A stretch of DNA of 64,000 bases from Pseudomonas violetae. GTDB lineage: Bacteria; Pseudomonadota; Gammaproteobacteria; Pseudomonadales; Pseudomonadaceae. The first letter of the stretch is position 1. Each line of letters begins with the position of its first letter. Position numbers and translations under genes: made by a program. Positions 17,365-27,956 of the stretch are shown here, one piece after another. The stretch covers positions 62,001-126,000 of the forward strand of contig NZ_JAKNRW010000010.1 of NCBI RefSeq assembly GCF_023072615.1. The letters run 5' to 3'. The notes beneath the pieces were generated by a model. It saw nothing but the letters and a program-made list of their open reading frames with translations. It was not told the origin of the DNA and searched no databases.

Positions 17365-17838
17365 ATGAAAGGCGACATTACAGTCATCCAGCATCTCAAC
17401 AAGATCCTTGCCAATGAGCTGGTCGCGATCAATCAGTATTTTCTGCATGCGCGCATGTACGAAGATTGGGGCCTGAACAAGCTTGGCAAGCACGAGTACA
17501 AAGAATCCATCGACGAGATGAAGCACGCCGACAAGCTGATCAAGCGCATCCTGTTCCTTGAAGGCCTGCCGAACGTCCAGGATCTGGGCAAACTGCAGAT
17601 CGGCGAGCACACCCGGGAAATGCTTGAGTGCGACCTGCGCATCGAACGCACCGGGCATGCGGATCTCAAGGTGGCAATCGCTCATTGCGAAACCGTTGCC
17701 GACTTCGGCAGCCGCGAACTGCTTGAAGATATTCTTGAATCTGAAGAAGAACATATCGACTGGCTGGAAACGCAGTTGGGCCTGATCGACAAGATTGGCC
17801 TTGAGAATTATCTGCAGTCGCAAATGGGCGAAGAATAA
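17365..17838 (+). CDS. bfr: Bacterioferritin (heme-containing iron storage protein)
   Basis: A 157-residue ferritin-fold subunit. The ferroxidase ligands are visible as Glu18, Glu51 and His54, with the later glutamates and histidine in HCE and EEEHIDW. Met52 is the heme ligand between subunits, which makes this the heme-binding FtnB/BfrB-like type. It forms a 24-mer that stores iron, with Bfd (just upstream) as its reductase partner. A short promoter region separates the two genes, and a strong terminator follows. Confidence 0.96.
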   Translation: MKGDITVIQHLNKILANELVAINQYFLHARMYEDWGLNKLGKHEYKESIDEMKHADKLIKRILFLEGLPNVQDLGKLQIGEHTREMLECDLRIERTGHADLKVAIAHCETVADFGSRELLEDILESEEEHIDWLETQLGLIDKIGLENYLQSQMGEE

Positions 17839-17866
17839 TTCGGCGCCTGCTGAACACGAAACGTTA

Positions 17867-17904
17867 AAAAGCCCCGCTCTCTTTCCAGAGGCGGGGCTTT
17901 TTTG
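17867..17904 (+). terminator. Rho-independent terminator of bfr
   Basis: The stem AAGCCCCGCTCT / AGAGGCGGGGCTT with a short loop ends in six Ts, about 30 bases after the stop codon. Confidence 0.88.
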
Positions 17905-17951
17905 TTACCGAACACTGGTCTTGCCTGCGCCGGCAGAACTGCGCAAACAAA

Positions 17952-18053
17952 CTGTAGGAGCGAGCTTGCTCGCGAGAAACGCTCAGACAACGCGTAAACC
18001 CAGGCAGCACGGGTTATCGTTATCCTCCATCGCGAGCAAGCTCGCTCCTACAA
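17952..18053. repeat. REPIN between bfr and grxD
   Basis: Left arm CTGTAGGAGCGAGCTTGCTC, right arm GAGCAAGCTCGCTCCTACA, with a ~55-base spacer. It belongs to the TAGGAGCGAGC subtype, also seen at 23511 and as one arm of the element at 1559. Confidence 0.9.
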
Positions 18054-18092
18054 CGTACAGCGGCATCAGCGTTGACGCCATCTCCAGACCAA

Positions 18093-18434
18093 TCAGGCTT
18101 CGGTCTTGGTCGCAGCAGCCGCTTCGACAGCAGCCTTGATCGTGGTCTGCAACGAACCGTCAGTAGCCATCTCGGTCATGATGTCGCTACCGCCGACCAG
18201 TTCACCACCGACCCACAGTTGGGGGAACGTTGGCCAGTTGGCGTATTTTGGCAGGTTAGCGCGAATTTCCGGGTTCTGCAGGATGTCCACGTAGGCGAAC
18301 TTTTCACCACACGCCATCACAGCCTGCGCAGCTTTTGCGGAGAAGCCACACTGGGGGGCATTCGGCGAGCCTTTCATGTAAAGCAGAATGGTGTTGTTAG
18401 CAATCTGCTCTTTAATCGTTTCGATGATATCCAT
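18093..18434 (-). CDS. grxD: Monothiol glutaredoxin, Grx4 type
   Basis: A 113-residue CGFS glutaredoxin. The active site CGFS lies in PNAPQCGFSAKA, and the glutathione-binding blocks WPTFPQLWVGGELVGG and GSDIM are present. These proteins carry 2Fe-2S clusters, often with BolA partners, and support Fe-S assembly and iron sensing. The ATG at 18434 has GAGG upstream. An Ala/Thr-rich tail of ~12 residues is slightly longer than in E. coli. Its position next to bfr/bfd fits an iron homeostasis cluster. Confidence 0.95.
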   Translation of the reverse strand: MDIIETIKEQIANNTILLYMKGSPNAPQCGFSAKAAQAVMACGEKFAYVDILQNPEIRANLPKYANWPTFPQLWVGGELVGGSDIMTEMATDGSLQTTIKAAVEAAAATKTEA

Positions 18435-18531
18435 GGAGCACCTCGGCTGAACTTTCCGACTCAAGGGTCGGCACGGTGGCGCATTGTAACGGAAACCTGA
18501 GCGCCATGCTCGGTCTCCCCGACAGACACGA

Positions 18532-20640
18532 TCAAGCCGCCGCCACCGTCACCGGCACGCCGTTCAATGCCGCGTTACCTGAAAGTTCGTCGAGCTGACA
18601 TTCATCGGTCAGGTCATTGGCGCTGGAGCCAGGCTGGCCACTGGCGATTGTCATCTGTACGCCAGGGCGCGCATGGCCCCAACCGTGAGGCAGGCTGACC
18701 ACGCCTAGCATCATGTCCAGGCTTGCAGACACCTCGACTTCAATCACCCCCACTCGCGAACTCACGCGCACGCGCTGCCCATCAATCAGCCCGCGCTTGC
18801 TCAGGTCTTCAGGGTGCATCAGCAACTGATGGCGCGGCTTGCCTTTCACCAACCGGTGATAGTTGTGCATCCAGGAGTTGTTGCTGCGCACATGGCGGCG
18901 GCCAATCATCAGCAGCTCGTCGGCGGCCGGCGCCTGCAGAGCGGCGAAACGCACCAGGTCAGCGAGGATCACGGCTGGCGCCGCCTGAATTCGCTGGTTG
19001 GCGGTTTTCAGGCGCGGCGCCAGGTTGGGTTTCAACGCCCCCAGGTCGACACCATGGGGATGATCGAACAAGGTGGCCAAGGACAATTTGTGCTCAGAAG
19101 CGTCGCCATAGGCGCCCATGCGTAAACCGCGGTCGATCATCTGCGCGGGCGCGATCGTCGGCTTGAGCTCCTTGCCGGCCCTGGCGGCAAAGGCCTGGGC
19201 CAGGCCCACGAAGATCTCCCAATCGTGCAGCGCGCCTTCGGGCTTGGCAAGAATGGCCCGGTTGAAGCGGCTGACGTTGCGCACCGCAAACAGGTTGAAC
19301 GTGGTGTCGTAGTGATCGTTTTCCAGGGCCGAGGTCGACGGCAGGATCAGGTCGGCATAACGTGTGGTCTCGTTGATATACAGGTCGACACTGACCATGA
19401 ACTCCAGGCCGTCCAGCGCCTGCTCAAGCTGACGGCCGTTAGGCGTGGACAACACCGGATTGCCCGCCACCGTAATCAGCGCCCGCACCTGCCCTTCGCC
19501 CTCGGTGAGCATTTCTTCGGCCAGCGCCGATACCGGCAGCTCCCCGGCGTACTCTGGACGGCCGGACACGCGGCTCTGCCACAAGTTGAAATGCCCACCG
19601 GAAGTCGACGCCACCAGGTCCACTGCGGGCTCGGTGCACAACGCCCCACCCACCCGATCAAGGTTGCCGGTGACCAGGTTAATCAACTGCACCAGCCAAT
19701 GGCACAGTGTGCCGAACGCCTGCGTCGACACCCCCATGCGCCCGTAGCAAACAGCCGTTGGCGCGCCTGCGAAGTCCCGTGCCAGTTGGCGGATGGATTC
19801 GGCCGGCACCGCGCACAGCGGGCTCATGGTTTCGGCCGTGAAAGGTGCAACCGCCGCACGCACTTCGTCCAGGCCATCCACCGGCAAGTGACTGCCCTGG
19901 GCCAGGCCTTCAGCGAACAAGGTGTTGAGCAAGCCGAACAGCAGCGCCGCATCGCCCCCGGGACGCACGAAAAGATGCTGGTCGGCAATCGCCGCCGTTT
20001 CACTGCGCCGCGGATCGACCACCACCACTTTGCCGCCTCGGGCCTGAATCGCCTTCAAGCGTTTTTCCACGTCCGGCACCGTCATGATGCTGCCGTTGGA
20101 GGCCAGGGGGTTCGCGCCGAGGATCAGCATGAAGTCGGTGTGATCGATATCCGGAATCGGCAACAGCAAACCGTGGCCGTACATCAGGTGGCTGGTCAGG
20201 TGATGGGGAAGCTGGTCGACCGAGGTCGCGGAAAAACGGTTGCGGGTTTTCAGCAGGCCGAGGAAGTAGTTGCTGTGGGTCATCAACCCGTAGTTATGCA
20301 CACTGGGGTTGCCCTGATAGACCGCCACCGAGTTCTGTCCGTGACGCTCCTGAATCACCGCCAGGCGCTCGGCCACCAGACTGAACGCCGCATCCCACTC
20401 GATCGGCTGCCATTCGCTGCCCACTCTCAGCATCGGCCGATGCAGGCGGTCCGGATCATTCTGGATATCCTGCAACGCCACCGCCTTTGGGCAGATGTGG
20501 CCGCGACTGAACGTATCCTGAGCATCGCCTTTGATCGAGGTGATCTGCACGTCCATGCCTTCGACTTCAGTGGTCTCGATGGTCAGGCCGCAGATGGCCT
20601 CGCACAGGTGGCACGCACGGTGGTGGAGAGTCTTGGTCAT
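18532..20640 (-). CDS. Molybdopterin-dependent oxidoreductase, formate dehydrogenase/nitrate reductase superfamily
   Basis: A 702-residue Mo-bisPGD enzyme. The N-terminal 4Fe-4S motif has Cys10, Cys13, Cys17 and Cys50 (ACHLCEAICG, GHICPKA). Large molybdopterin domains follow, with LGANPLASNGS and VVVDPRRSETA. The C-terminal dinucleotide-binding domain contains IGRRHVRSNNSWMHNYHRLV. There is no twin-arginine signal, so it is cytoplasmic. The position where formate dehydrogenases carry Cys or Sec reads GNPSVHNYG, so it is not a standard formate dehydrogenase. No Fe-S electron-transfer partner or membrane subunit is adjacent. Substrate is unknown. Confidence 0.85.
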   Translation of the reverse strand: MTKTLHHRACHLCEAICGLTIETTEVEGMDVQITSIKGDAQDTFSRGHICPKAVALQDIQNDPDRLHRPMLRVGSEWQPIEWDAAFSLVAERLAVIQERHGQNSVAVYQGNPSVHNYGLMTHSNYFLGLLKTRNRFSATSVDQLPHHLTSHLMYGHGLLLPIPDIDHTDFMLILGANPLASNGSIMTVPDVEKRLKAIQARGGKVVVVDPRRSETAAIADQHLFVRPGGDAALLFGLLNTLFAEGLAQGSHLPVDGLDEVRAAVAPFTAETMSPLCAVPAESIRQLARDFAGAPTAVCYGRMGVSTQAFGTLCHWLVQLINLVTGNLDRVGGALCTEPAVDLVASTSGGHFNLWQSRVSGRPEYAGELPVSALAEEMLTEGEGQVRALITVAGNPVLSTPNGRQLEQALDGLEFMVSVDLYINETTRYADLILPSTSALENDHYDTTFNLFAVRNVSRFNRAILAKPEGALHDWEIFVGLAQAFAARAGKELKPTIAPAQMIDRGLRMGAYGDASEHKLSLATLFDHPHGVDLGALKPNLAPRLKTANQRIQAAPAVILADLVRFAALQAPAADELLMIGRRHVRSNNSWMHNYHRLVKGKPRHQLLMHPEDLSKRGLIDGQRVRVSSRVGVIEVEVSASLDMMLGVVSLPHGWGHARPGVQMTIASGQPGSSANDLTDECQLDELSGNAALNGVPVTVAAA

Positions 20641-20774
20641 GGCCAGTCTCTGTCTTGTTCTGGGCGGGCAATAGCGACCGCGGGAACAAAACTATGGCGC
20701 CTGCCCCGCCTCTGCGCCAGCGACGTTCGTTTTGTGAATCGGCCGCCATCAGGTCAGCCGATGCACCCTGGGGC

Positions 20775-21065
20775 TCAGTTCGACGGGAGCTTGGGCGGCA
20801 GTTGCAGCTGGATTTCCTGCACGGTTTCAATCTGCTCATGGGCAACATGCACGCCGGTGAGCTCGCCTATCAGGCGCCAGTGTTCGTCCAGGCCGCTGCT
20901 GATGGTGGCCATGCGGTCGATCATGCGTCGGCCGGCGGCCTTGGTGACCTCGTCATTGCTGCGCAGCAGTTCAAAGGACATTGAAGTCATGGACGCAGTG
21001 AGGTGAGTGAGGGAGCGGGCCGTGAGGCCAAGCAGTTCCATGAGTTGCTTTTCTTTCGATTCCAT
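20775..21065 (-). CDS. Small conserved Pseudomonas protein of unknown function
   Basis: A 96-residue protein, MESKEKQLMELLGLTARSLT at the start, then a mostly helical sequence with no signal peptide or TM segment, ending in a Gln/Leu/Pro-rich tail (ETVQEIQLQLPPKLPSN). I do not recognise a domain. It lies 134 bases upstream of the molybdopterin oxidoreductase in the same direction, and divergent from argF. The coding sense is supported by codon usage and a purine-rich stretch before the ATG. It could be regulatory or structural; no function is proposed. Confidence 0.65.
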   Translation of the reverse strand: MESKEKQLMELLGLTARSLTHLTASMTSMSFELLRSNDEVTKAAGRRMIDRMATISSGLDEHWRLIGELTGVHVAHEQIETVQEIQLQLPPKLPSN

Positions 21066-21314
21066 TCCGAAGGGCTTCCTGCGTCGTTCGTGGCATAGTT
21101 ATAACCCAGCACTTTGTATTATCAAATCTTTCGGAGCACAAACAGGCGTCTTATTGCAGCTGGATGAAAGGTCGAAAATCGACCAGGCCCTCCCGGTTTG
21201 ATTGCAAAGCCCCGGGGCCGCAGTGTACAAATGGTTCGCTGCTGTCAGGAAACAGGCTTCAAAAGCGCTACTGCGGTTATCCCGTAGCCCCTCCGAATCC
21301 CCTAAACACCGTAG

Positions 21315-21356
21315 CCCTATTGGTAAGACGCGACATTTAATTATAAGATCGCGCCT
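21315..21356 (-). promoter_or_regulatory. Tandem ArgR half-sites overlapping the argF promoter
   Basis: On the reverse strand TGTCGC (21335-21330) is followed by eight bases and AA, an exact ArgR half-site. A second, weaker half-site (AGGCGC, eight bases, AA) sits exactly 21 bases away. The 396-base gap 21066-21461 holds this operator and the promoter; nothing else was recognised in it. Confidence 0.7.
21320..21347 (+). promoter_or_regulatory. Candidate argF promoter
   Basis: TTGGTA at 21320-21325 and TATAAG at 21342-21347 with 16 bases between. Both hexamers lie inside the ArgR operator, which fits repression by occlusion. Confidence 0.45.
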
Positions 21357-21461
21357 TCCCCTATTTCGTCGCCCCGTGCGGCTTACGCCGCAGGTCTCGC
21401 CCGTTTTTCAGTTAAACAAGGCTTTGAGTATCTGCGGTCTGTTGCAAAAAGGTAGTCAATG

Positions 21462-22382
21462 ATGAGCGCAAGGCACTTTCTCTCCCTGATGGATTGCACG
21501 CCCGAAGAGCTGGTCAGCGTGATCCGTCGAGGCGTTGAGCTCAAGGACCTGCGTAACCGCGGCGTACTGTTCGAGCCTCTGAAAAACCGCGTACTCGGGA
21601 TGATTTTCGAGAAGTCCTCGACGCGCACCCGTATCTCGTTCGAAGCCGGCATGATCCAGCTTGGCGGGCAGGCGATCTTCCTGTCGCCGCGCGACACCCA
21701 ACTGGGCCGCGGCGAACCGATCAGTGACTGTGCGATCGTCATGTCGAGCATGCTCGATGCGGTCATGATCCGCACCTTCGCCCACAGCACCCTGACCGAA
21801 TTCGCCGCCAACTCCCGCGTGCCGGTCATCAATGGCCTGTCCGATGACCTGCACCCGTGCCAGTTGCTGGCCGACATGCAAACCTTCCTCGAACACCGCG
21901 GCTCGATCCAGGGCAAGACCGTGGCCTGGATCGGCGACGGTAACAATATGTGCAACAGCTATATAGAAGCGGCGATCCAGTTCGACTTCCAGCTGCGCAT
22001 TGCCTGTCCGGAAAGCTACGAGCCCAACCCTGAGTTCGTGGCCAAGGCCGGCGATCGAGTGACCATCGTCCGCGATCCGCAAGACGCCGTACGCGGCGCG
22101 CACCTGGTAAGCACCGACGTCTGGACCTCTATGGGCCAGGAAGAAGAAACCGCCAAGCGCCTCAAGCTGTTCGCCCCTTTCCAGGTCAACCGGGCGCTGC
22201 TCGATCTGGCCGCTGAGGATGTGCTGTTCATGCACTGCCTGCCGGCCCACCGTGGTGAGGAAATCAGCCTCGACCTGCTTGATGACAAGCGCTCCGTCGC
22301 CTGGGATCAGGCAGAAAACCGTCTTCACGCACAGAAGGCCCTGCTCGAATTTCTCGTCGAACCGGCGTACCACCACGCATGA
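21462..22382 (+). CDS. argF: Anabolic ornithine carbamoyltransferase
   Basis: A 306-residue enzyme that converts ornithine and carbamoyl phosphate to citrulline. The carbamoyl phosphate loop SSTRTR, the HPCQ motif in [14 protein letters not shown] and the catalytic HCLPAH are all present. It resembles the anabolic ArgF ([11 protein letters not shown] start) and not the catabolic ArcB. Two ATGs are adjacent (21459, 21462); the second gives the family N-terminus. ArgR half-sites overlap its promoter. The stop overlaps the next gene by four bases, so an ABC ATPase is co-expressed. Confidence 0.96.
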   Translation: MSARHFLSLMDCTPEELVSVIRRGVELKDLRNRGVLFEPLKNRVLGMIFEKSSTRTRISFEAGMIQLGGQAIFLSPRDTQLGRGEPISDCAIVMSSMLDAVMIRTFAHSTLTEFAANSRVPVINGLSDDLHPCQLLADMQTFLEHRGSIQGKTVAWIGDGNNMCNSYIEAAIQFDFQLRIACPESYEPNPEFVAKAGDRVTIVRDPQDAVRGAHLVSTDVWTSMGQEEETAKRLKLFAPFQVNRALLDLAAEDVLFMHCLPAHRGEEISLDLLDDKRSVAWDQAENRLHAQKALLEFLVEPAYHHA

Positions 22383-23488
22383 GCCAGCCATTACTGCTAA
22401 ACCTGCGCAACCTCGCCTGCGGCTATCAAGACCAGCGAGTCGTGCAGAACCTCAACCTGCATTTGAATGCCGGTGACATTGGCTGTCTGCTGGGCTCTTC
22501 GGGCTGCGGCAAGACCACCACCCTGCGCGCCATCGCCGGCTTCGAACCGGTGCACGAAGGGGAAATAACCCTGGCTGGCGAGACGATCTCCAGCGCCGGG
22601 TTCACCCTTGCGCCGGAGAAACGCCGGATCGGCATGGTGTTCCAGGATTACGCGCTGTTTCCGCATCTGAGCGTCGCCGAGAACATCGCTTTCGGCATTC
22701 GCAAGCATCCGCAAAAGGACCGAGTGACCGAAGAGCTGCTGGAATTGGTCAACCTGAAAAACCTCGGCAAACGTTTCCCGCACGAGCTTTCCGGTGGTCA
22801 GCAGCAGCGTGTCGCGCTGGCCCGCGCCCTGGCGCCGGAGCCGCAATTGCTGCTGCTCGATGAACCGTTTTCCAACCTTGACGGCGAGTTGCGACGCAAG
22901 CTCAGCCACGAGGTGCGCGACATTCTCAAGGCCCGTGGCACCAGCGCGATTCTGGTGACCCACGACCAGGAAGAAGCCTTCGCTGTAAGCGATCATGTCG
23001 GGGTGTTCAAAGAGGGGCGCCTGGAGCAGTGGGATACGCCCTACAATCTGTATCACGAACCGCTGACGCCTTATGTCGCGAGCTTCATCGGCCAGGGTTA
23101 TTTCATCCGCGGCAGGATGGACAGTCCTGAGTCGGTGCAGACCGAGCTGGGAGAGCTGCGCGGCAACCGGGCTTATACCTGGCCAGTGGGGGGCGCGGTG
23201 GATGTGCTATTGCGTCCGGACGATATCGTTTATGCACCGGACAGTAGCTTGAAAGCGCGGATTGTTGGCAAGTCGTTCCAGGGGGCATCGACCTTGTATC
23301 GCCTGCAGTTGTCGACTGGCGCGCAGCTGGAGTCGATTTTCCCCAGCCATGCTGATCATCTGGTCGGTACCGAGGTTGGCATTCGTGTCGCGGCGGAACA
23401 CTTGGTGTTATTCCAGGCATCCGGCAGCACGGCGGCGCAGATTCCGGCAACGGAGACCGGCGTGCGCCGGTACAGCACAGCTAGCTGA
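22379..23488 (+). CDS. FbpC/PotA-type ABC transporter ATP-binding protein
   Basis: A 369-residue ATPase. Walker A is GSSGCGKTT, the signature [15 protein letters not shown], and Walker [13 protein letters not shown] followed by VTHDQEEAF. The C-terminal ~130 residues form the TOBE-type regulatory domain ([10 protein letters not shown]). The sequence is closest in style to ferric iron or polyamine importer ATPases. No permease or binding protein is next to it, so it is an orphan subunit here. It starts inside the argF stop codon, and I recall the same argF-ABC order in P. aeruginosa. Its transport substrate is unknown. Confidence 0.88.
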   Translation: MSQPLLLNLRNLACGYQDQRVVQNLNLHLNAGDIGCLLGSSGCGKTTTLRAIAGFEPVHEGEITLAGETISSAGFTLAPEKRRIGMVFQDYALFPHLSVAENIAFGIRKHPQKDRVTEELLELVNLKNLGKRFPHELSGGQQQRVALARALAPEPQLLLLDEPFSNLDGELRRKLSHEVRDILKARGTSAILVTHDQEEAFAVSDHVGVFKEGRLEQWDTPYNLYHEPLTPYVASFIGQGYFIRGRMDSPESVQTELGELRGNRAYTWPVGGAVDVLLRPDDIVYAPDSSLKARIVGKSFQGASTLYRLQLSTGAQLESIFPSHADHLVGTEVGIRVAAEHLVLFQASGSTAAQIPATETGVRRYSTAS

Positions 23489-23510
23489 GCCCTTTAAGTA
23501 CATCTCAATA

Positions 23511-23608
23511 CTGTAGGAGCGAGCTCGCTCGCGATGCACTTGAGTACACCGCGGGTTGCCAGACTTCCCGCGTCATCGTTGGCGACCATCGCGAGCGAGC
23601 TCCCACAG
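23511..23608. repeat. REPIN between the ABC ATPase gene and ybaK
   Basis: Left arm CTGTAGGAGCGAGCTCGCTC, right arm ATCGCGAGCGAGCTCCCACAG. The two arms differ slightly at their ends (TAGGAG versus TGGGAG). Confidence 0.85.
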
Positions 23609-23611
23609 GGA

Positions 23612-24082
23612 TCAGGCGCGCCCTATATCGGCGAACGTGCCCTGGGTGTGTTCGGCCAACACCGCCGGCGTCAACTCCACCTCCAGCCCCCTGCGCCCCG
23701 CACTGACAAAGATGCTGGCAAAGGGCTGAGCTGAATTATCAATAAAAGTGCGCAAGCGCTTCTTCTGTCCCAGCGGACTGATCCCCCCCAGCAAATACCC
23801 GGTTGAGCGCTGCGCCGCAGCCGGATCCGCCATCTCCACTTTCTTCACCCCCGCAGCCTGGGCCAAACCCTTCAGGTCAAGACTTCCGACGACCGGCACC
23901 ACGGCCACCAACAGTTCGCCTTTTTCACTGGCCGCCAGCAAGGTCTTGAACACCTGTGCCGGATCGAGGCCGAGCTTCTCTGCGGCCTCCAAACCATAAG
24001 AAGCGGCCTTGGGATCATGTTCGTAACTGTGCACACGATGTTCGGCTCGAACTTTTTTCAACAAATCCAATGCGGGGGTCAT
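23612..24082 (-). CDS. ybaK: Cys-tRNA(Pro)/Cys-tRNA(Cys) deacylase, YbaK type
   Basis: A 156-residue editing-domain protein. Conserved blocks are KTLLA (catalytic lysine), GSLDLKGLAQAAGVKK and GYLLGGISPLGQKKRL. YbaK hydrolyses Cys-tRNA(Pro) made in error by prolyl-tRNA synthetase, in trans. Length is normal. The gene is monocistronic, with the stop about four bases from a REPIN. The assignment among YbaK, ProX and other INS-like editing proteins is by the GGISPLG motif. Confidence 0.92.
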   Translation of the reverse strand: MTPALDLLKKVRAEHRVHSYEHDPKAASYGLEAAEKLGLDPAQVFKTLLAASEKGELLVAVVPVVGSLDLKGLAQAAGVKKVEMADPAAAQRSTGYLLGGISPLGQKKRLRTFIDNSAQPFASIFVSAGRRGLEVELTPAVLAEHTQGTFADIGRA

Positions 24083-24309
24083 AACAGCTCCAGACTGAGC
24101 AGCAGCAGAAAAATCCTCTGACGAATTCTAGGCCATTGCCCCCTAAAAGGCTCTATTGCGCCACTGTTTCATAGGGGTTGTGCAGCTTTTTACCACTCGT
24201 CCGCATTCAACCCTAGCGGTGAACAATAGGATCATTCACATGACTAATAGTTAAAATGTGACTGACGGTTCACTTTCGACCTTTGACAGCAGTGTTTCTT
24301 GTCTATATT

Positions 24310-24325
24310 TTTTCGAATACGAATA
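24310..24325. promoter_or_regulatory. GlpR operator upstream of glpF
   Basis: TTTTCGAATACGAATA matches the Pseudomonas GlpR consensus TTTTCGWATACGAAAA at 15 of 16 positions, about 52 bases before the glpF start. A further partial TACGAATA follows at 24328. Confidence 0.75.
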
Positions 24326-24377
24326 CTGTACGAATAGTCCTTCGCCACACCCAGACAAAAACAACAACGAGGTTTCA

Positions 24378-25229
24378 ATGACAACTGCTTTACAACAACC
24401 GCCGCTCTCGAGCCAATGCATGGCCGAATTTCTGGGCACTGCCCTGCTTATCTTTTTCGGCACCGGTTCCGTAGCTGCGCTTAAGGTCGCGGGTGCCAGC
24501 TTCGGTTTGTGGGAAATCAGCATCATCTGGGGTGTAGGCGTGAGCATGGCGATCTACATGACCGCCGGAGTTTCCGGGGCTCACCTCAATCCTGCCGTCA
24601 GCATCGCGCTGTGCATTTTTACCGACTTCGAAAAGCGCAAACTGCCCTTTTACATCCTCGCCCAGGTAGCCGGCGCCTTCTGTGGCGCTTTGTTGGTTTA
24701 CACGCTCTACAGCAACCTGTTCTTCGATTACGAACAGACACACCATATGGTTCGCGGCACTCAAGCGAGCCTGGAACTGGCCTCGGTCTTCTCGACCTTC
24801 CCGCATCCGGCCCTGTCCACGGCCCAGGCGTTTCTGGTTGAAGTGATCATCACCGCCATCCTGATGGGCGTGATCATGTCCTTGACCGACGACAACAATG
24901 GCTTGCCCAAAGGCCCGTTGGCGCCACTGCTGATCGGCTTGCTGATCGCGGTGATCGGCAGCTCGATGGGCCCCCTCACCGGTTTTGCGATGAATCCGGC
25001 CCGAGACTTCGGTCCCAAACTGATGACTTTTTTCACCGGCTGGGGTGAAATTTCGCTCACCGGAGGGCGTGACATCCCCTATTTCCTGATTCCGATATTT
25101 GCACCGATTGTCGGTGCGTGCCTCGGCGCTGCTGCTTATCGCGGGCTGATTGCCCGTCATCTGCCCAGTGCCGTGTCCGAGACAACGGATGCATCACCGG
25201 CCATTGACGGCAAACCGCGCACTTCTTGA
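24378..25229 (+). CDS. glpF: Glycerol uptake facilitator (aquaglyceroporin)
   Basis: A 283-residue channel with six TM segments and the two half-helix motifs HLNPAVS and MNPARDFGPK. The aspartate after the second NPA marks a glycerol facilitator instead of a water channel. The ATG at 24378 has GAGG upstream; a longer frame (24258) crosses the GlpR operator and is rejected. It is the first gene of glpFK, and passive glycerol entry is followed by trapping through GlpK. A C-terminal ~25-residue hydrophilic tail is unremarkable. Confidence 0.96.
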   Translation: MTTALQQPPLSSQCMAEFLGTALLIFFGTGSVAALKVAGASFGLWEISIIWGVGVSMAIYMTAGVSGAHLNPAVSIALCIFTDFEKRKLPFYILAQVAGAFCGALLVYTLYSNLFFDYEQTHHMVRGTQASLELASVFSTFPHPALSTAQAFLVEVIITAILMGVIMSLTDDNNGLPKGPLAPLLIGLLIAVIGSSMGPLTGFAMNPARDFGPKLMTFFTGWGEISLTGGRDIPYFLIPIFAPIVGACLGAAAYRGLIARHLPSAVSETTDASPAIDGKPRTS

Positions 25230-25237
25230 TACCGTAG

Positions 25238-26812
<1,575 letters not shown>

Positions 26813-26908
26813 ACCAGGCCAGGTACTCCGTATCGGCATGTAACTGGTCGGGAGCAGATTCCTGCGGCATCATGGGCAAATTTTGCCCGGCAGCCCAAAG
26901 GAAGCCCC

Positions 26909-27664
26909 ATGAATCTGCCTCCCCGTCAGCAGCAAATCCTCGAACTGGTCCGCGAACGCGGCTACGTGAGTATCGAGGAAATGGCTACGCTGTTCGTCGT
27001 CACACCGCAGACTATCCGCCGCGACATCAATCAGCTCGCGGAGGCCAACTTATTGCGCCGCTACCATGGTGGTGCAGCCTACGACTCCAGCGTCGAAAAC
27101 ACCGCCTACGCCATGCGCGCCGACCAGATGCGCGATGAAAAACAGCGTATCGGCGAAGCCATTGCCGCACAGATCCCCGATCACGCCTCGCTGTTTATCA
27201 ACATCGGTACCACCACCGAATCGATTGCCAGGGCCCTGCTCAATCACAGCCACCTGAAGATCATCACCAACAACCTGCACGTGGCCTCGATGCTCAGCGC
27301 CAAGGACGATTTCGACGTGCTGCTGACCGGTGGCAACGTTCGGCGAGACGGGGGCGTGGTTGGCCAGGCCAGCGTCGACTTCATCAATCAGTTCAAGGTC
27401 GACTTTGCCTTGGTCGGGATCAGCGGCATTGATGAAGATGGCAGCCTGCTGGATTTTGATTACCAGGAAGTGCGGGTGTCCCAGGCGATCATTGCCAATG
27501 CGCGGCAGGTAATACTTGCAGCGGACTCCAGCAAATTCGGGCGTAATGCCATGATTCGCCTGGGGCCGATCAGCCTGATCGATTGCCTGGTGACGGATCA
27601 GCCGCCAGTGCCGGCGTTGGCGCAATTGCTGAGTCAGCACAAGATTCGACTCGAAGTCGTTTAA
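26909..27664 (+). CDS. glpR: GlpR, DeoR-family repressor of the glycerol regulon
   Basis: A 251-residue repressor. The N-terminal winged HTH ([32 protein letters not shown]) binds DNA. The C-terminal sugar-phosphate sensor has the [10 protein letters not shown] and DLVLLTGG-like [12 protein letters not shown] blocks. It derepresses glpFK and glpD when glycerol 3-phosphate is present, and matching operator sites are seen upstream of glpF and glpD. It lies 96 bases after glpK and before glpD, the usual Pseudomonas order. Confidence 0.95.
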   Translation: MNLPPRQQQILELVRERGYVSIEEMATLFVVTPQTIRRDINQLAEANLLRRYHGGAAYDSSVENTAYAMRADQMRDEKQRIGEAIAAQIPDHASLFINIGTTTESIARALLNHSHLKIITNNLHVASMLSAKDDFDVLLTGGNVRRDGGVVGQASVDFINQFKVDFALVGISGIDEDGSLLDFDYQEVRVSQAIIANARQVILAADSSKFGRNAMIRLGPISLIDCLVTDQPPVPALAQLLSQHKIRLEVV

Positions 27665-27695
27665 CCCCTTCATCTTCATCGGCTGTACCGACGCC

Positions 27696-27760
27696 ATCGC
27701 GGGCAAGCCCACTCCCACAGGTCATGCACAAATCCTGTGGGAGCGGGCTTGCCCGCGCTG
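27696..27760. repeat. Compact REPIN between glpR and glpD
   Basis: Two inverted arms, CGCGGGCAAGCCCACTCCCACAG and CTGTGGGAGCGGGCTTGCCCGCG-type, only about 15 bases apart. This is the GGGAGCGGGCTTGCCCGC subtype, distinct from the other copies, which have longer spacers. Confidence 0.85.
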
Positions 27761-27892
27761 ACGATCGCCCATGCAACACACCTCTTGCGACTTAATCGCG
27801 CGCTTAAATGTTCGTAAATTTTCCTTTCCCAGCCCTTCGATCAGTATTTTCAATCGAAGTTGACTGGCTGTGCGCGTCTTTATGGGCTACCA

Positions 27893-27908
27893 TTTTCGCA
27901 AATGAACA
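27893..27908. promoter_or_regulatory. GlpR-like site 1 upstream of glpD
   Basis: TTTTCGCAAATGAACA matches the GlpR consensus at 12 of 16 positions, 50-65 bases before the glpD start. Confidence 0.5.
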
Positions 27909-27912
27909 TTAA

Positions 27913-27928
27913 TGTTCGAATTCAAATA
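27913..27928. promoter_or_regulatory. GlpR-like site 2 upstream of glpD
   Basis: TGTTCGAATTCAAATA matches the consensus at 12 of 16 positions. It lies 20 bases after site 1, so the two may be bound together. Confidence 0.5.
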
Positions 27929-27956
27929 TAGATAATTAAAAGCCCGAGGCCAGCCG

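Noticed and set aside
19225..21006. 593-residue forward frame opposite the molybdopterin oxidoreductase
   Set aside because: Lies antisense to a protein with intact motifs; His/Arg/Gln-rich shadow composition.
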